NCBI RefSeq assembly: GCF_002810445.1
Contig: NZ_NEXS01000009.1
Location: 186,001-250,000 of the forward strand
From: Advenella sp. S44
GTDB taxonomy: Bacteria; Pseudomonadota; Gammaproteobacteria; Burkholderiales; Burkholderiaceae_B
Length of the DNA: 64,000 bases
Direction: 5' to 3'
Part shown: piece after piece, positions 47,936 to 56,200 of the stretch
How positions within the stretch are numbered: the first letter of the stretch is position 1
How the letters are laid out: every line of letters starts with the position of its first letter
Translations under genes and position numbers: made by a program
Notes under the pieces: model-generated
What the model was told of the DNA's origin: nothing
What the model saw: only the letters and a program-made list of their open reading frames with translations
The model's database searches: none

Positions 47936-49593
47936 TTGTTGTCTTCTTCCTGTTCAGACGTCAGCATGCGCTGAACGATCTCTTTGGCACGTTCTTTTCG
48001 AACACGTTTAAGTTCTGGTGTTACGTCAACGGCTTCGGTTTCCCGCTCCACCTCTCTACGCATACGCAAATACTGTGCATACTCCTCATCCCAATGAGCC
48101 GTTGTGAAGCCAAGCCCCTCTATTGCTTTATCTATTTTTTTCAAGCGACCAGCCTGAATGAGGGATAATTCCGTTTTTTCCGTAAAACATCGACGCAATC
48201 GCAGCAAACGCTCAGTTGAATTGTCCAGCGTCGTGCGTAAACCAAACATATCACTAGTGAGTATTCCACCATATCCCATGCCTCTGGGACTCTCCTCCGG
48301 TTCCTGTACATGGACTTGAAAATCAGAGTCCCGCCACATCACTTGAACTTGCTGTTTTTCTAATTCAGCAATAGCGAGAGGATGGTGGGTCACCATCAGC
48401 AAATGGCTTGCTTCATGATTGGGCACGAACTCTCGAAGGAATTTCAGGTATTTCACGGCCCATGACGGGTTTAAGTGCGTATCAGGCTCGTCGAGCAAAA
48501 ACAAGGAATCTTCACCACCAGTAAACTTGAGTAGGCCTAGTACAGTCAGTAATTGTTGTTCGCCTTCACTCAGTTCTCGGAAAGTCAGTGGTTCTGGGCT
48601 GCTGGAAACTTTTACCCGAATGCTTACTTCGGAAATAATTTCGGATAGTAGCGTACTTTCGAGCATTTTAAAAAGTTCGTCAGCACTGAGATTTTTAGCG
48701 AAATCGCGCAATGCATCTACACCGGGTAAAAACAAGTGGAAGAACTCATTGCGAATACTACTGCCTGTTAGTGATGTATCTTCTTGGCGTGTTACTTTTA
48801 CAGGAGACACACTATATTTAATTAGCTCGTCAAGAAAACGACGTACGACACCTTTTGCCCCCCAAAACAGCTCACCTTTTTGTTTGGCCCATCCAGGTTG
48901 ACGCATCACAAAATGAATGCTGTCTAGTCCTTCAATGCTTAAGTGTTCTCTCAAAAATGTCTTTTCTGCACTGTCCTGTTCTGATAAGAAAAAGGCAAGT
49001 AGTACGAATTGGCTGTGGTGAGGCTTAGCATAAAATAACGGCCGGATGTCACCTTTTAAATCCAGCTTATCTTCGAGTAACCTACGGTAAAAATCCGTAC
49101 GGTGTTTTTTAAAATGGTTTTCAAGTCGATCGCTAGGTCCTGAGTAGTACGCAAAAACATAGTTAGGCAGGTATGGTGCTTTACCACTTTTATCTCGCTT
49201 AACTTTTGAAAACGGAATGGTCATGCCTGAAGGCAGCTCACCAATGATGTCCTTTGGTGTGTTGTCATTTAAAAGGTCGCGCGCACGTATTTCGTATTGC
49301 TTTGCCAGTGTGCCTCGATCTGGATCGGCATCAATAGTTATTTCCAGCCACCGCTCACTGGGTTGATTGGGCTTATCGCGCTCACCCAATCGATAGATCA
49401 ACTTGTAAGAAAAGGGAGGGGCTTCGCCTAAGTCGAGGTTACGAAATATAACCACCAAGGCTTCGAGAACGTTGGATTTACCGGAACCATTGCGGCCCAC
49501 CACTACGGTCATCAGGTGGTCTTCGTCAAAGTCCACTTTCACGTCTTCAAGATTTTTAAAGCGTGAGCGAATATGCAGTTTGTCGACTTTCAT
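47932..49593 (-). CDS. AAA/ABC-type ATPase (PtuA/RloA-like), restriction-associated
   Basis: A 553 aa SMC/ABC-type ATPase of the AAA_15/AAA_21 class. Walker A is VVGRNGSGKS (31-40), the ABC signature LSEGEQQLL (341-349), Walker B FLLDEPDTHLNP (365-376) and the switch His in VTHHP (401-405). No Toprim or membrane part is seen; a charged helical tail closes the protein. Such ATPases are known as partners of HNH nucleases in Septu (PtuA), and others sit in type I restriction operons (RloA, RloC, PrrC). It lies 25 bases after hsdS and overlaps the HNH gene. Confidence 0.85.
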   Translation of the reverse strand: MKVDKLHIRSRFKNLEDVKVDFDEDHLMTVVVGRNGSGKSNVLEALVVIFRNLDLGEAPPFSYKLIYRLGERDKPNQPSERWLEITIDADPDRGTLAKQYEIRARDLLNDNTPKDIIGELPSGMTIPFSKVKRDKSGKAPYLPNYVFAYYSGPSDRLENHFKKHRTDFYRRLLEDKLDLKGDIRPLFYAKPHHSQFVLLAFFLSEQDSAEKTFLREHLSIEGLDSIHFVMRQPGWAKQKGELFWGAKGVVRRFLDELIKYSVSPVKVTRQEDTSLTGSSIRNEFFHLFLPGVDALRDFAKNLSADELFKMLESTLLSEIISEVSIRVKVSSSPEPLTFRELSEGEQQLLTVLGLLKFTGGEDSLFLLDEPDTHLNPSWAVKYLKFLREFVPNHEASHLLMVTHHPLAIAELEKQQVQVMWRDSDFQVHVQEPEESPRGMGYGGILTSDMFGLRTTLDNSTERLLRLRRCFTEKTELSLIQAGRLKKIDKAIEGLGFTTAHWDEEYAQYLRMRREVERETEAVDVTPELKRVRKERAKEIVQRMLTSEQEEDNK

Positions 49594-49618
49594 GGGTTGC
49601 CATTAACTCTTTACTTTA

Positions 49619-51250
49619 TTAATTATTGGTAGTTGTCTGAGCCAAGGCGAACCAATCTTGGCCATTGTCACTACGCTCAAGCTTAACAATAGATTTTTCG
49701 ATAGCAAGAGCGTTACGAATATCTAGAAAGAACGATTCAAGTTGATCGGTGCTGCTGTCGCTAGGGTAGCCAGCAGTCGCTAACAATTGCTGGCCACTAA
49801 GCGGCTTTCCTGCTATTTTTAACGCTTCAACTACTCTGATTATCTGTTTATTCATACGGCTACCTGTCTTCTCTTTTATATCGGCGCGTTTTGCCTTAGG
49901 TTGTTTTTCACTGGCTTCAAGTTTTGCCTTAATTCTTTCAAGCAAGGCATTGGCACTGTTGTCGCCGCTAATTAAATCAGGGTTGGCAGCACGCCAGTCA
50001 GCAGTGAGCTCACCGCGAAATGCTTTAGCCAGGATGGATTGAGTGAGGTTATTTACTCGATCTAATGCCGCAACAGTATTTTGTTTGATATTATCTGAAA
50101 AAGCGAAAAGTTCATCGATCCGGCTGACTATTTCAGTTTGTTCTAACATTGTTGGAACGCTGATTGGATAGGCTGTAAGTTTTGTAGCATTGATATTTGA
50201 CTGACTTACACCATCAGACTTTACATGATAACAGTAGTCTTTGGCATCCGGGCTATTTAAAAGATAATTCAAAAACTCAGGCTTCAAATTTTCTTTACAT
50301 ATAATTCGGATTAAATAGCCAGCATATATCGCTTCCTTTTCGCCCCGAAAAATTGAGGTTTTACCGACTAATTCGGGGCTATTTGTACGATTAAACAATA
50401 CGTCACCCTCGAAAAGTTTATACTTTTTTATTTCTTCTGGGTCTGAGGTATACGCTAGATTTGTCCAATCTAGCTTACCATCTTGTAAATTACCCATTCT
50501 CAATACGGGGATGAGACCTTCAGGCTGAGATTTAGCCGATGAACCATAAGTTGGCTTTTCAATAAAATCAGCGAGAACCCCATCTTTCCACATACTAAGG
50601 CTCTGTTTATTTAGTTTTCGCCACTCTTCCGTCAACTTTCCACTAATGGCGGCTGTCAGCACTGATTGGCGGAAGGTTTTGAGGATGTCGGGGATGGACT
50701 GGAGCCAGGCTTTGATGGTATCCACTTGTAACAATAGGGAGTCGATTTTGTCAGCAATGACTTTTTGTTCGGCTAGAGGGGGAAGTAGGAACGGTAGCGT
50801 TTTTGCTTTGGCGCTTGAAATTTCCTTAAAGGTAGTACCTGTTCCCAAATTTTCAGCTAAATCCCTTATACTTTTTAAGTAGTAATAAGCATAATCTGAA
50901 TCGACCCCATAGGGAAAAACGAAACTCTTAAACCCTTGATTCGTTGATATTTCGTTTTGTGCAATTGCAACATATCCAATCGGCGCGCGGCTGCTGAACA
51001 ATAAGCTACCTTTCGGCAATATTTTCGCGGAGCTTGAATTGTACCCGTGGTGGCTCAAGTCTCTGGCACCGAAGCTAATATTTTTTTTTGTATAGCCACT
51101 CAGATCCGCTGGTGTTAACCAAGCAATTCCGGTCCCAGGTGCTTTAAAGTTATCAGGGTTACCAGCTTTCGGAGTTCCACCTGCTACAACTTCCGCGACT
51201 TCACCAATTTTTATCTCTATCCAGTTGTATGAATTGACTGAACTCATCAA
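49619..51250 (-). CDS. hsdS: Type I restriction-modification specificity subunit
   Basis: A 543 aa DNA-recognition subunit. Two target-recognition domains with central and C-terminal helical repeats are visible: the first domain (about 10-150) with PLAEQKVIADKIDSLL after it, the second (about 215-370) with LEQTEIVSRIDELFAF, then the repeated SILAKAFRGELT. A tail of about 110 residues (from roughly 430) looks like a winged-helix region (VVEALKIAGKPLSGQQLLATAGY) and is an addition beyond the minimal subunit. It overlaps the hsdM stop (ATGA). Confidence 0.92.
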   Translation of the reverse strand: MMSSVNSYNWIEIKIGEVAEVVAGGTPKAGNPDNFKAPGTGIAWLTPADLSGYTKKNISFGARDLSHHGYNSSSAKILPKGSLLFSSRAPIGYVAIAQNEISTNQGFKSFVFPYGVDSDYAYYYLKSIRDLAENLGTGTTFKEISSAKAKTLPFLLPPLAEQKVIADKIDSLLLQVDTIKAWLQSIPDILKTFRQSVLTAAISGKLTEEWRKLNKQSLSMWKDGVLADFIEKPTYGSSAKSQPEGLIPVLRMGNLQDGKLDWTNLAYTSDPEEIKKYKLFEGDVLFNRTNSPELVGKTSIFRGEKEAIYAGYLIRIICKENLKPEFLNYLLNSPDAKDYCYHVKSDGVSQSNINATKLTAYPISVPTMLEQTEIVSRIDELFAFSDNIKQNTVAALDRVNNLTQSILAKAFRGELTADWRAANPDLISGDNSANALLERIKAKLEASEKQPKAKRADIKEKTGSRMNKQIIRVVEALKIAGKPLSGQQLLATAGYPSDSSTDQLESFFLDIRNALAIEKSIVKLERSDNGQDWFALAQTTTNN

Positions 51251-52791
51251 TTCGTCTCCAAAGCGGCTAGCAATCCGTCGAGCTTACTCAGCGCTGCTTC
51301 CAATTCTTCTTTCGCCTCTCGCGCCAATACATCCGGCTCTGACAAACTGGCTGCATCGACACTGTCTTTATCTTTTAACCAACTGATATCCAGCGAGTCG
51401 CCTTTGGCATTAGCAATCCATTTGCGGCTAAAGCAGCGCCAGCGGGAGTGGGCCAAGCGTTCGTCGATACCCCGATTTTCTTCCGCAGCGTATTTAATGA
51501 CTTCGATATCTTGAACGCCAAAGCTGTATTCACCTTCGGTACGTTTGCTTGTGCCATCGGCGTTTGCACCAAACACCTTTTCAAAGGCACCGAGGTGCGG
51601 ATCAGTGCCGAAGTCTTCTGGAGCAAAGCCAATGTCCGAATTACCAAAGGGCGTACGTTTACCGAAATTGGGCATATTAGTACGCAGATCGTATACCCAG
51701 ATACTCTCAGTACAATTTTCTTCCTGGTATTTATTTCTGGCGGAACCTTTAGTGAAAAACAACACATTAGTTTTAACACCTTGGGCATAAAAAATACCGG
51801 TGGGTAAGCGCAAGATAGTATGCAGGTTGCACTTATTCATTAAGTCTCGGCGCACATCGGTACCGGCACCAGATTCAAATAGCACGTTATCAGGTAATAC
51901 TACAGCAGCCCGGCCACCAGCTTTAAGCCCCAAATAAATATGCTGCAAAAATGCGAGTTGCTTATTTGTATTGGGAAATGGAATATCGTTACGCAAAGGA
52001 CGTTGCCCTCCCGCCTTATTACCAAAGGGAGGGTTAGCTATGATTACATCAGCTTCATCCAATTCAGCTACATCATCAGTCAGTGCATCACCATAAATAA
52101 TATTCGCATCTAAATCATGTAGAAAGGTATTCATTAAGCAAATTCGACGAGTGTTTTTCTCTATTTCCACCCCTTGATATTTAGGAGGATTAGCTTTGTA
52201 TTGTTCTCGTGAAAATTTGTTTCGAATATAGCTGTCAGCAGAAACCAAGAAGCCACCGCTTCCGGTTGCGGGGTCTTGAATTAACTCTCCAAGGCTAGGC
52301 TGTATTAATCTCACTATAGTATTAACTAAAGAGCGTGAAGTGAAGTACTGACCTGCTCCCGAACGAGTATCCTGAGCACTCTTATCAATTAAGCCGCTGT
52401 ATACGTCACCAAATCCATCTTTTCCTACTTGGTGCCACTCTATTTTTGATATGCCATCTATTACAGCTTTTAAATTCTCGGAATGGGAAAAAACAGTTGT
52501 AGGAAATGCATAAATTGCCTTTACAACTTCATTTTCAACAGAAGCACCTAAGTGAGTAAGCATTTCTTGATAAAATCCTAATAGCCCATCTTCCGTATGA
52601 GATTCCAGATCAACCCAGCGATAACCTTTAGGTATCAGCTTTTCTGAACCATTTTCCTGAGCAATTTTAAGAAACAATAGATAGCTTAGTTCAGATACAT
52701 ACTGGTAATAAGTGATCCCATCCCCACGAAGTATGTTACAAAGCCCCCATATCTTTTGAATGATGTTATCTTGCTTCATTAGCAACCCCAT
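51247..52791 (-). CDS. hsdM: Type I restriction-modification N6-adenine methyltransferase
   Basis: A 514 aa methylase subunit. The SAM-binding motif is DPATGSGGFLVSA (173-185). The catalytic motif is NPPFG (253-257), the N6-adenine NPPF type. The N-terminal helical domain (IWGLCNILRGDGITYYQYVSELSYLLFLK) is the usual HsdM_N. A start four codons later (MKQDN) is possible. With hsdS it should form a working methyltransferase. No hsdR is found nearby. Confidence 0.94.
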   Translation of the reverse strand: MGLLMKQDNIIQKIWGLCNILRGDGITYYQYVSELSYLLFLKIAQENGSEKLIPKGYRWVDLESHTEDGLLGFYQEMLTHLGASVENEVVKAIYAFPTTVFSHSENLKAVIDGISKIEWHQVGKDGFGDVYSGLIDKSAQDTRSGAGQYFTSRSLVNTIVRLIQPSLGELIQDPATGSGGFLVSADSYIRNKFSREQYKANPPKYQGVEIEKNTRRICLMNTFLHDLDANIIYGDALTDDVAELDEADVIIANPPFGNKAGGQRPLRNDIPFPNTNKQLAFLQHIYLGLKAGGRAAVVLPDNVLFESGAGTDVRRDLMNKCNLHTILRLPTGIFYAQGVKTNVLFFTKGSARNKYQEENCTESIWVYDLRTNMPNFGKRTPFGNSDIGFAPEDFGTDPHLGAFEKVFGANADGTSKRTEGEYSFGVQDIEVIKYAAEENRGIDERLAHSRWRCFSRKWIANAKGDSLDISWLKDKDSVDAASLSEPDVLAREAKEELEAALSKLDGLLAALETN

Positions 52792-52802
52792 TAATATTCG
52801 AT

Positions 52803-53063
52803 TTATAGTCGAACTTCTTTTACGTCAAGAACCTTCATGCATTGCATAAAAAAAACGAAGCTAAATGTTCCTCTATTAATCTTATTAGCCACACCTTTGT
52901 AACTCTCATTAACACCAATAATTGCTAAGCGTTGGCATAGTTCGGCATAACCGACACCCGCACGTCGCAACTCGGCTTTGAGCAAATTTGAAGCTCGGGT
53001 ATTCAGCGCATCCTTATCGATTGGTATTGCATAATGTGCAAGCATGGATTGATAATAACACAT
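52803..53063 (-). CDS. DUF6471 small protein, first gene of the hsd operon
   Basis: An 86 aa protein. The body (NTRASNLLKAELRRAGVGYAELCQRLAIIGVNESYKGVANKINRGTFSFVFFMQCMKVL) has the DUF6471 pattern, a compact helical domain resembling a helix-turn-helix. It is 11 bases before hsdM and probably a controller (C-protein-like) of the operon; this is inferred from position and fold. A start six codons later is possible. AGAGGA lies upstream. Confidence 0.7.
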   Translation of the reverse strand: MCYYQSMLAHYAIPIDKDALNTRASNLLKAELRRAGVGYAELCQRLAIIGVNESYKGVANKINRGTFSFVFFMQCMKVLDVKEVRL

Positions 53064-53173
53064 ATTAGTTAATTTATCCTCTTTTATATTACTTAAATCT
53101 ACTTATATGTAGAATTTATGTAAATGTCAGATAAGCACATATTGACAGGGCCGTGTTAGCCGCCGTTGTCTTT

Positions 53174-53539
53174 TAGTAGGTAGATTCAAGCGTCCAGTTG
53201 TGTGGTAACAGTTCGTCGATCCGGCTGGCCGGATGAGTAGGCAAACGTGTCAACACATCCTTGAGGTAGGCATAGGGATCATGACCATTCAAAAGGGGCC
53301 GATTGCATGAGTGTCATAATGGCAGTGGCACGTTTGCCGGCGCGCAGCGACCCGGCGAACAGCCAATTGTTGCGTCCAATCGCAATTGGTCGAATCTTCT
53401 GTTCGATATGATTATTATCAATTGGCAATTGCCCATCGTCCAAATAGCGTGTCAGGGCGATCCCGCGTTTAAGGCTGTAGTCCAGCGCTTTCGCAGTGGC
53501 CGAGTCATCGGGTAACAGGGTAACGCCGCCGGGATGCAT
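53174..53539 (-). pseudogene. IS66-family TnpC, C-terminal fragment with frameshift
   Basis: Reading from 53539, the C-terminal transposase segment TRYLDDGQLPIDNNHIEQKIRPIAIGRNNWLFAGSLRAGKRA is clear. It ends early at SAPFEWS, while the next frame continues NGHDPYAYLKDVLTRLPTHP to a stop at 53174. A frameshift splits the gene and the N-terminal part is absent. It is on the strand opposite to the fragments at 46,236-46,800. Confidence 0.85.
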
Positions 53540-53670
53540 GGCTCGTTGAAATCAGGGAAAAAGAATTGCCCATCGATATACCGGGTGCATCTTAATAAAC
53601 ATGTGTCCATGTATTTTGGAGATATCTCAGCTAAATCCCCAGACGATACTGAGCGAGCCGTTACGAATAA

Positions 53671-54075
53671 TCAAAGCAAATCTTTTAAATTGATATCGTC
53701 AGGAACCCAAGACGGTTTATAGCTAACATCGATGGTCCGGCCGTGAAATTGAATTATCTGGCGCTCTTTCTTTTGCGGTTCAGATTGGTTCGTGGAAGTT
53801 GCGTAGCGAGAAACATGTAACACGTCTGAATTTCCAGCTGGGGCCGTTTTCTTTTTGTCCTTTTTGGGCGACTTATTCTCGGTTTGTCTTTTTACGAACC
53901 GGTGCAAAGTGGACTGATTAACTACAACGTTGTTAAGCGCCAAAAATTCGACAATTTTCCTTTCCGTAAAGCCTTCGTTTTTAAGCTTTAGAATATCCTC
54001 GCGAAAAGGCGCTAGCTGAGAAAGCCTCAATGAACTCTCAGCTGCATTCATTTTGATAAATTCATCAACATTCAT
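53671..54075 (-). CDS. HTH-like small protein of mobile-element type
   Basis: 134 aa from the ATG at 54075, with AAGGA eight bases before it. The first half (LAPFREDILKLKNEGFTERKIVEFLALNNVVVNQSTLHRFVKR) looks like a helix-turn-helix. A Lys/Pro-rich linker and a C-terminal block (IQFHGRTIDVSYKPSWVPDDINLKDLL) follow. I do not recognise the family; similar small proteins occur on plasmids and integrative elements. An array of ATGC/GCAT motifs lies just upstream and may be its target. Confidence 0.6.
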   Translation of the reverse strand: MNVDEFIKMNAAESSLRLSQLAPFREDILKLKNEGFTERKIVEFLALNNVVVNQSTLHRFVKRQTENKSPKKDKKKTAPAGNSDVLHVSRYATSTNQSEPQKKERQIIQFHGRTIDVSYKPSWVPDDINLKDLL

Positions 54076-54095
54076 TAGGACAATCCTTTTAATGT

Positions 54096-54300
54096 GCCAA
54101 ATATGCACTATTAATGCTATTTAAAATCTATTTTAAGTTGTAATTATGCCATTTTATGCTTTTAAAATGCTATGGTTGCCACTTTATACTGTGCAATAGC
54201 GTGCATTAATAATGCAAATTTTACGCATTAAAATATATATCGTACGCATTATCTCAGCCCTCATTAACCTTAAAATTATGCTTAAAAGACTATATGCAGG
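54096..54300. repeat. Cluster of ATGC/GCAT motifs upstream of the HTH protein
   Basis: About eleven ATGC or GCAT words (for example TTAATGCTAT, TTTATGCTTTT, GTGCATTAATAATGC, TACGCATTA twice) occur in 200 AT-rich bases upstream of the 53671-54075 gene, several times chance expectation. They may be operators or replication iterons. The remainder of the gap to 54785 shows no gene that I trust. Confidence 0.5.
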
Positions 54301-54515
54301 ATAGGCACTTTACGTAAATGCAAGTCGTGCCGTGTTAGTCGTGTGCGAAAAAGTTCGCATTACGCGACAAAGCGAAGCTCGTGAGGTTCACGATTAACCA
54401 TGAGCAAATCCAGTAGAAGTGGCTAAATATTAAAAAGGGAGTTGAGGCAAATTTTATTTTTATGTCATGTAAATCTAATTAATTTTTTGGATATTCAAAA
54501 TAATTCTTATTGCGG

Positions 54516-54526
54516 CCCCCCCCCCC
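54516..54526. repeat. Run of 11 C
   Basis: A homopolymer in AT-rich surroundings. A 93-codon minus-strand frame (54479-54760) crosses it, but the frame is not recognised and its reality is doubtful. Such tracts change length by slippage. Confidence 0.9.
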
Positions 54527-54785
54527 GCGACTCAGACCGCCGAAACCGCTTAATGCGGCGCTACCACTTCTTTCCACGATAGCAATACTAACGCGCACGA
54601 GCACGGCACACGAACCGACACCGTCCAGATAAGAACCCAGCCAAAAAGCACTTATCATTGCGACCGTTGAGAGCTGGATCTCTCTGCATCGAAAGTCATA
54701 AAAGATCTCGTCTTGGCTGGGATATATATGTAGAAACTTGGAGGATCTGCAAACTAGCAAGTAAGGTAATAAATCAGTCTAACTT

Positions 54786-55514
54786 TCATTCCTCAACATG
54801 ATCGTGCCCACCGATCCTGCCAGGCCGCCAATAACCTTCGGATGCAATACTCTCTTTTGTAAAACCTCGTTCAATTAGATGATGCCGGACAGATCGCGTA
54901 TTGGAGGTCTCTGCCATCACGATAGCCATGCACGACGGCGGCAAAGTCATCCGGGCGACGTGATCGCGCAACAGATTATTAGGTCCAGGCGGAAGGTCAT
55001 TTCTGAAAATCCAGTCTACACTTACACCAATGTCCAGCACAGGCACTTTCCAGCTTTCATTCTGTACCTCAAGCACTAATTGGATCTGTTGATACTGGTC
55101 TTTTGATTCCGCTATGTGGAGCGCTGCAGGCAACCCTGTTTCATCCGCACAAATCAGATAATTGGTAAAGCCTTCACGCAGCCAGCTTCGACCCCGCGGA
55201 CCCTTTGCTTGCACCTTTTGACCAGACTCAGCATTGCGAGCAAATCGTGGCCCGGCTCCTTCACCATGCATTACAAAATCAATTGAAATTCTGCCCTGCT
55301 CTGTGCGATGACGAATTGTATAGTGACGTCTCCCTAATGTTCCATCTTTTAGCGGTAGCATCAAAACCAAATCCTGCCCCGGTATATAGTCAAAGGCTGC
55401 TGTGTCAAACAGCACACGTCTCATGCCTGTATGCAAATTGAAACTGTCAACTACAGTCAGTTCGTGTGTAGGTAATTCCGGGCGGCGTCGTGGCTGATCG
55501 ATAATTTTATTCAT
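54786..55514 (-). CDS. Siderophore-interacting protein (ferric-siderophore reductase family)
   Basis: 242 aa from the ATG at 55514; a GTG three codons earlier abuts the preceding stop. FAD-binding front domain (GRRHYTIRHR near residue 70), NAD(P)-binding back domain (YLICADETGLPAALHI) and the family ending GYWRPGRIGGHDHVEE are all visible. SIPs reduce Fe(III) in imported siderophores in the cytoplasm to release iron. It is the last gene of the transport operon. Confidence 0.93.
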   Translation of the reverse strand: MNKIIDQPRRRPELPTHELTVVDSFNLHTGMRRVLFDTAAFDYIPGQDLVLMLPLKDGTLGRRHYTIRHRTEQGRISIDFVMHGEGAGPRFARNAESGQKVQAKGPRGRSWLREGFTNYLICADETGLPAALHIAESKDQYQQIQLVLEVQNESWKVPVLDIGVSVDWIFRNDLPPGPNNLLRDHVARMTLPPSCMAIVMAETSNTRSVRHHLIERGFTKESIASEGYWRPGRIGGHDHVEE

Positions 55515-55523
55515 TCGACTCAC

Positions 55524-56189
55524 TCAAAGTTTCACTGAAAAACTCATTCCGCCCTTGCCGAACCCCAGCACAGAAGTCACGAATTGATGTTCAGGCCGAT
55601 TAAGGTATGCGTCAAATCCAGAAGCGGCATTTTCTCGTCGTTCCTCTTCGGAAACCGGAATATTATCTGCAATCACCACGCTACCACCACCCAGGCGTGG
55701 CAATAGCATTTCCAGAATCGGCAAATAAAGCTCATTGGCGCCATCAAGGAACAACAGATCGATTTTCGGCCCATCAACGGCAAGGGTTTCCCTGGCGTCG
55801 CCTGTAAGAATGGTGGCGGCAAGTCCTGCCTCAGCCAGGTTGCGCCGGGCTTTCTCCGCCTTTTCCGGATGAAACTCTGTTCCTGTCACCCTGCCCTTAT
55901 TTTCAGTTGCCGCCGCGGCAAGATACAGAGTAGAAATGCCGAACGAGGTGCCGAACTCGACAATTTCTTGCGCCTTGCACGCCACAGCCTGAGCAAATAG
56001 CCAGCGACCCTGAGTCGGGCCAATAGACAGATAATTTGTCTTATGCATTTCCGAGGTTCGAAAGTCAGGTCGTTGCGGTGACTTTCCCTTGGGTGCAGAG
56101 TTTGCTAAACGTTGTATGCGCTGCGCTTTCGCTGCATTGTGCTCCCGCTCCAGTACTGCAGCAACTTCCGGACTATTTAGTATATTCAT
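55524..56189 (-). CDS. Class I O-methyltransferase (catechol/caffeoyl-CoA OMT type)
   Basis: 221 aa from the ATG at 56189, which has GAGGT five bases upstream. SAM-binding region EIVEFGTSFGISTLYLAAA (from about residue 78). The metal-binding residues of the cation-dependent OMT family appear as LFLDGANELY and VIADN. The family methylates catechols, caffeoyl-CoA and related ortho-diphenols. It lies 11 bases after the transporter ATPase and next to the siderophore reductase, so a catechol siderophore or its product is a plausible substrate; this is inference. Confidence 0.82.
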   Translation of the reverse strand: MNILNSPEVAAVLEREHNAAKAQRIQRLANSAPKGKSPQRPDFRTSEMHKTNYLSIGPTQGRWLFAQAVACKAQEIVEFGTSFGISTLYLAAAATENKGRVTGTEFHPEKAEKARRNLAEAGLAATILTGDARETLAVDGPKIDLLFLDGANELYLPILEMLLPRLGGGSVVIADNIPVSEEERRENAASGFDAYLNRPEHQFVTSVLGFGKGGMSFSVKL

Positions 56190-56200
56190 TTTGACCTCTA

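Larger units (their letters stand above)
43365..54785. mobile_element. Genomic island inserted at tRNA-Arg (right end unknown)
   Basis: Starts at a tRNA 3' end with integrase, excisionase-like and repressor genes. It continues through IS66/IS3 relics, a restriction-type operon and AT-rich plasmid/phage-like sequence, visibly lower in GC than the core. I found no second copy of the tRNA 3' end in the window, so the right boundary is not set. The iron locus to 63,188 may also belong to it. The right coordinate given here is where clear mobile features end. Confidence 0.6.

Noticed and set aside
54479-54760. 93-codon minus-strand frame across the C tract
   Set aside because: It depends on the homopolymer length and shows no recognisable domain; kept only as context for the tract.
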